From Candidatus Omnitrophota bacterium (GTDB lineage: Bacteria; Omnitrophota; Koll11; Zapsychrales; Zapsychraceae), in contig JAGLMJ010000016.1 in NCBI GenBank assembly GCA_023140095.1, positions 1 to 15,228 of the forward strand: 15,228 nt of DNA. Direction: 5' to 3'. A model generated the notes under the pieces. It did not search any database, was not told the origin of the DNA, and worked only from the letters and a program-made list of their open reading frames with translations. A program made the translations under genes and the position numbers. This document shows, one piece after another, positions 15,135 to 15,228 of this stretch (positions are counted from its first letter, which is position 1; every line of letters begins with the position of its first letter).

Positions 15135-15163
15135 ACATTACCACACGCTTGTGTGGGCGTCAA
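15135..15163 (-). promoter_or_regulatory. lexA promoter
   Basis: On the minus strand TTGACG (15158-15163) and TAATGT (15135-15140) are exactly 17 bases apart. The -10 box ends 7 bases before the lexA ATG, placing the transcript start at or within a base of the initiation codon. Confidence 0.75.
15141..15156 (-). promoter_or_regulatory. Candidate LexA operator
   Basis: A dyad CCACAC-AAGC-GTGTGG fills 16 of the 17 bases between the -35 and -10 boxes of lexA. LexA binds dyads of this size and commonly represses its own gene. The sequence differs from the E. coli (CTGT-N8-ACAG) and Bacillus (GAAC-N4-GTTC) boxes. I saw no second full copy in the window. Confidence 0.7.
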
Positions 15164-15190
15164 CATATAAAGAACTTTTTTTTGATCTAT

Positions 15191-15228
15191 CTAAAAGTCC
15201 GTCTCCGGCCAGGGATTGTCGTTGCGGA
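15191..15228 (-). CDS. Possible C-terminal end of an upstream gene
   Basis: One minus-strand frame entering from the right edge reads RNDNPWPETDF and stops at TAG (15191-15193), 27 bases before the lexA -35 box. The composition looks like a natural protein end and the spacing suits a preceding gene, but eleven residues cannot identify it. The other two frames either stop nearby or run into the lexA promoter. Confidence 0.3.
   Translation of the reverse strand, partial: RNDNPWPETDF

Noticed and set aside
15128..15166. N-terminal extension of LexA from an ATG at 15166
   Set aside because: The extension would cover the -35 box, dyad and -10 box. The 13 extra residues are absent from typical LexA, while the ATG at 15127 gives the usual length and residue spacing.

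Overview
All recognisable genes in this window lie on the minus strand and read from right to left. The set points to a Gram-negative (diderm) bacterium. It includes an AsmA-type protein, a lipid A-type glycosylation module, periplasmic thiol-redox proteins, a SPOR protein, a PilZ protein and LexA. The mix, especially a MEMO-AMMECR1 fusion beside a giant coiled-coil repeat protein, resembles uncultured Omnitrophota-like genomes. That placement is an inference from gene content, not from a marker gene.

Layout from right to left (the transcription direction): (1) a possible gene end at the right edge (15191-15228). (2) lexA (14525-15127), with a sigma70-like promoter whose 17-bp spacer holds a CCACAC-N4-GTGTGG palindrome, and a strong intrinsic terminator at 14471-14496. 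(3) A membrane-anchored beta-propeller protein (13099-14349), with its own promoter at 14429-14457. (4) A second promoter at 13043-13070, followed by a run of genes with short gaps or overlaps: SPOR protein, ArnT-like GT39, GT2 polyprenyl-phosphate glycosyltransferase, LAB_N membrane protein, single-domain response regulator, DsbA-like protein, MauE/DoxX-like protein and an N-terminally anchored MEMO-AMMECR1 fusion (6437-12986). (5) A 1240-residue exported protein built from ten TPR-like modules separated by charged helical linkers (2537-6259), then an AsmA-family protein (490-2403). (6) A leader with an intrinsic terminator, then a PilZ gene cut by the left edge (1-302).

How the genes may work together: GT2, LAB_N and GT39 form a familiar set for charging undecaprenyl phosphate with a sugar and moving it onto a periplasmic acceptor such as lipid A. 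The DsbA-like/MauE pair is an electron-transfer couple at the membrane. It immediately precedes the MEMO-AMMECR1 fusion, whose MEMO half carries the His/His/Cys metal-site residues, so a periplasmic metal or thiol chemistry unit is possible. The general theme is envelope biogenesis.

Most notable items: the exact 128- and 92-residue periods in the giant repeat protein, the apparently exported MEMO-AMMECR1 fusion beside thiol-redox genes, the lexA promoter with an embedded candidate operator and a predicted leaderless start, and the terminator-bearing leader in front of the PilZ gene. No stretch longer than 300 bases lacks a gene. No tRNA, rRNA, CRISPR array or insertion sequence was seen.
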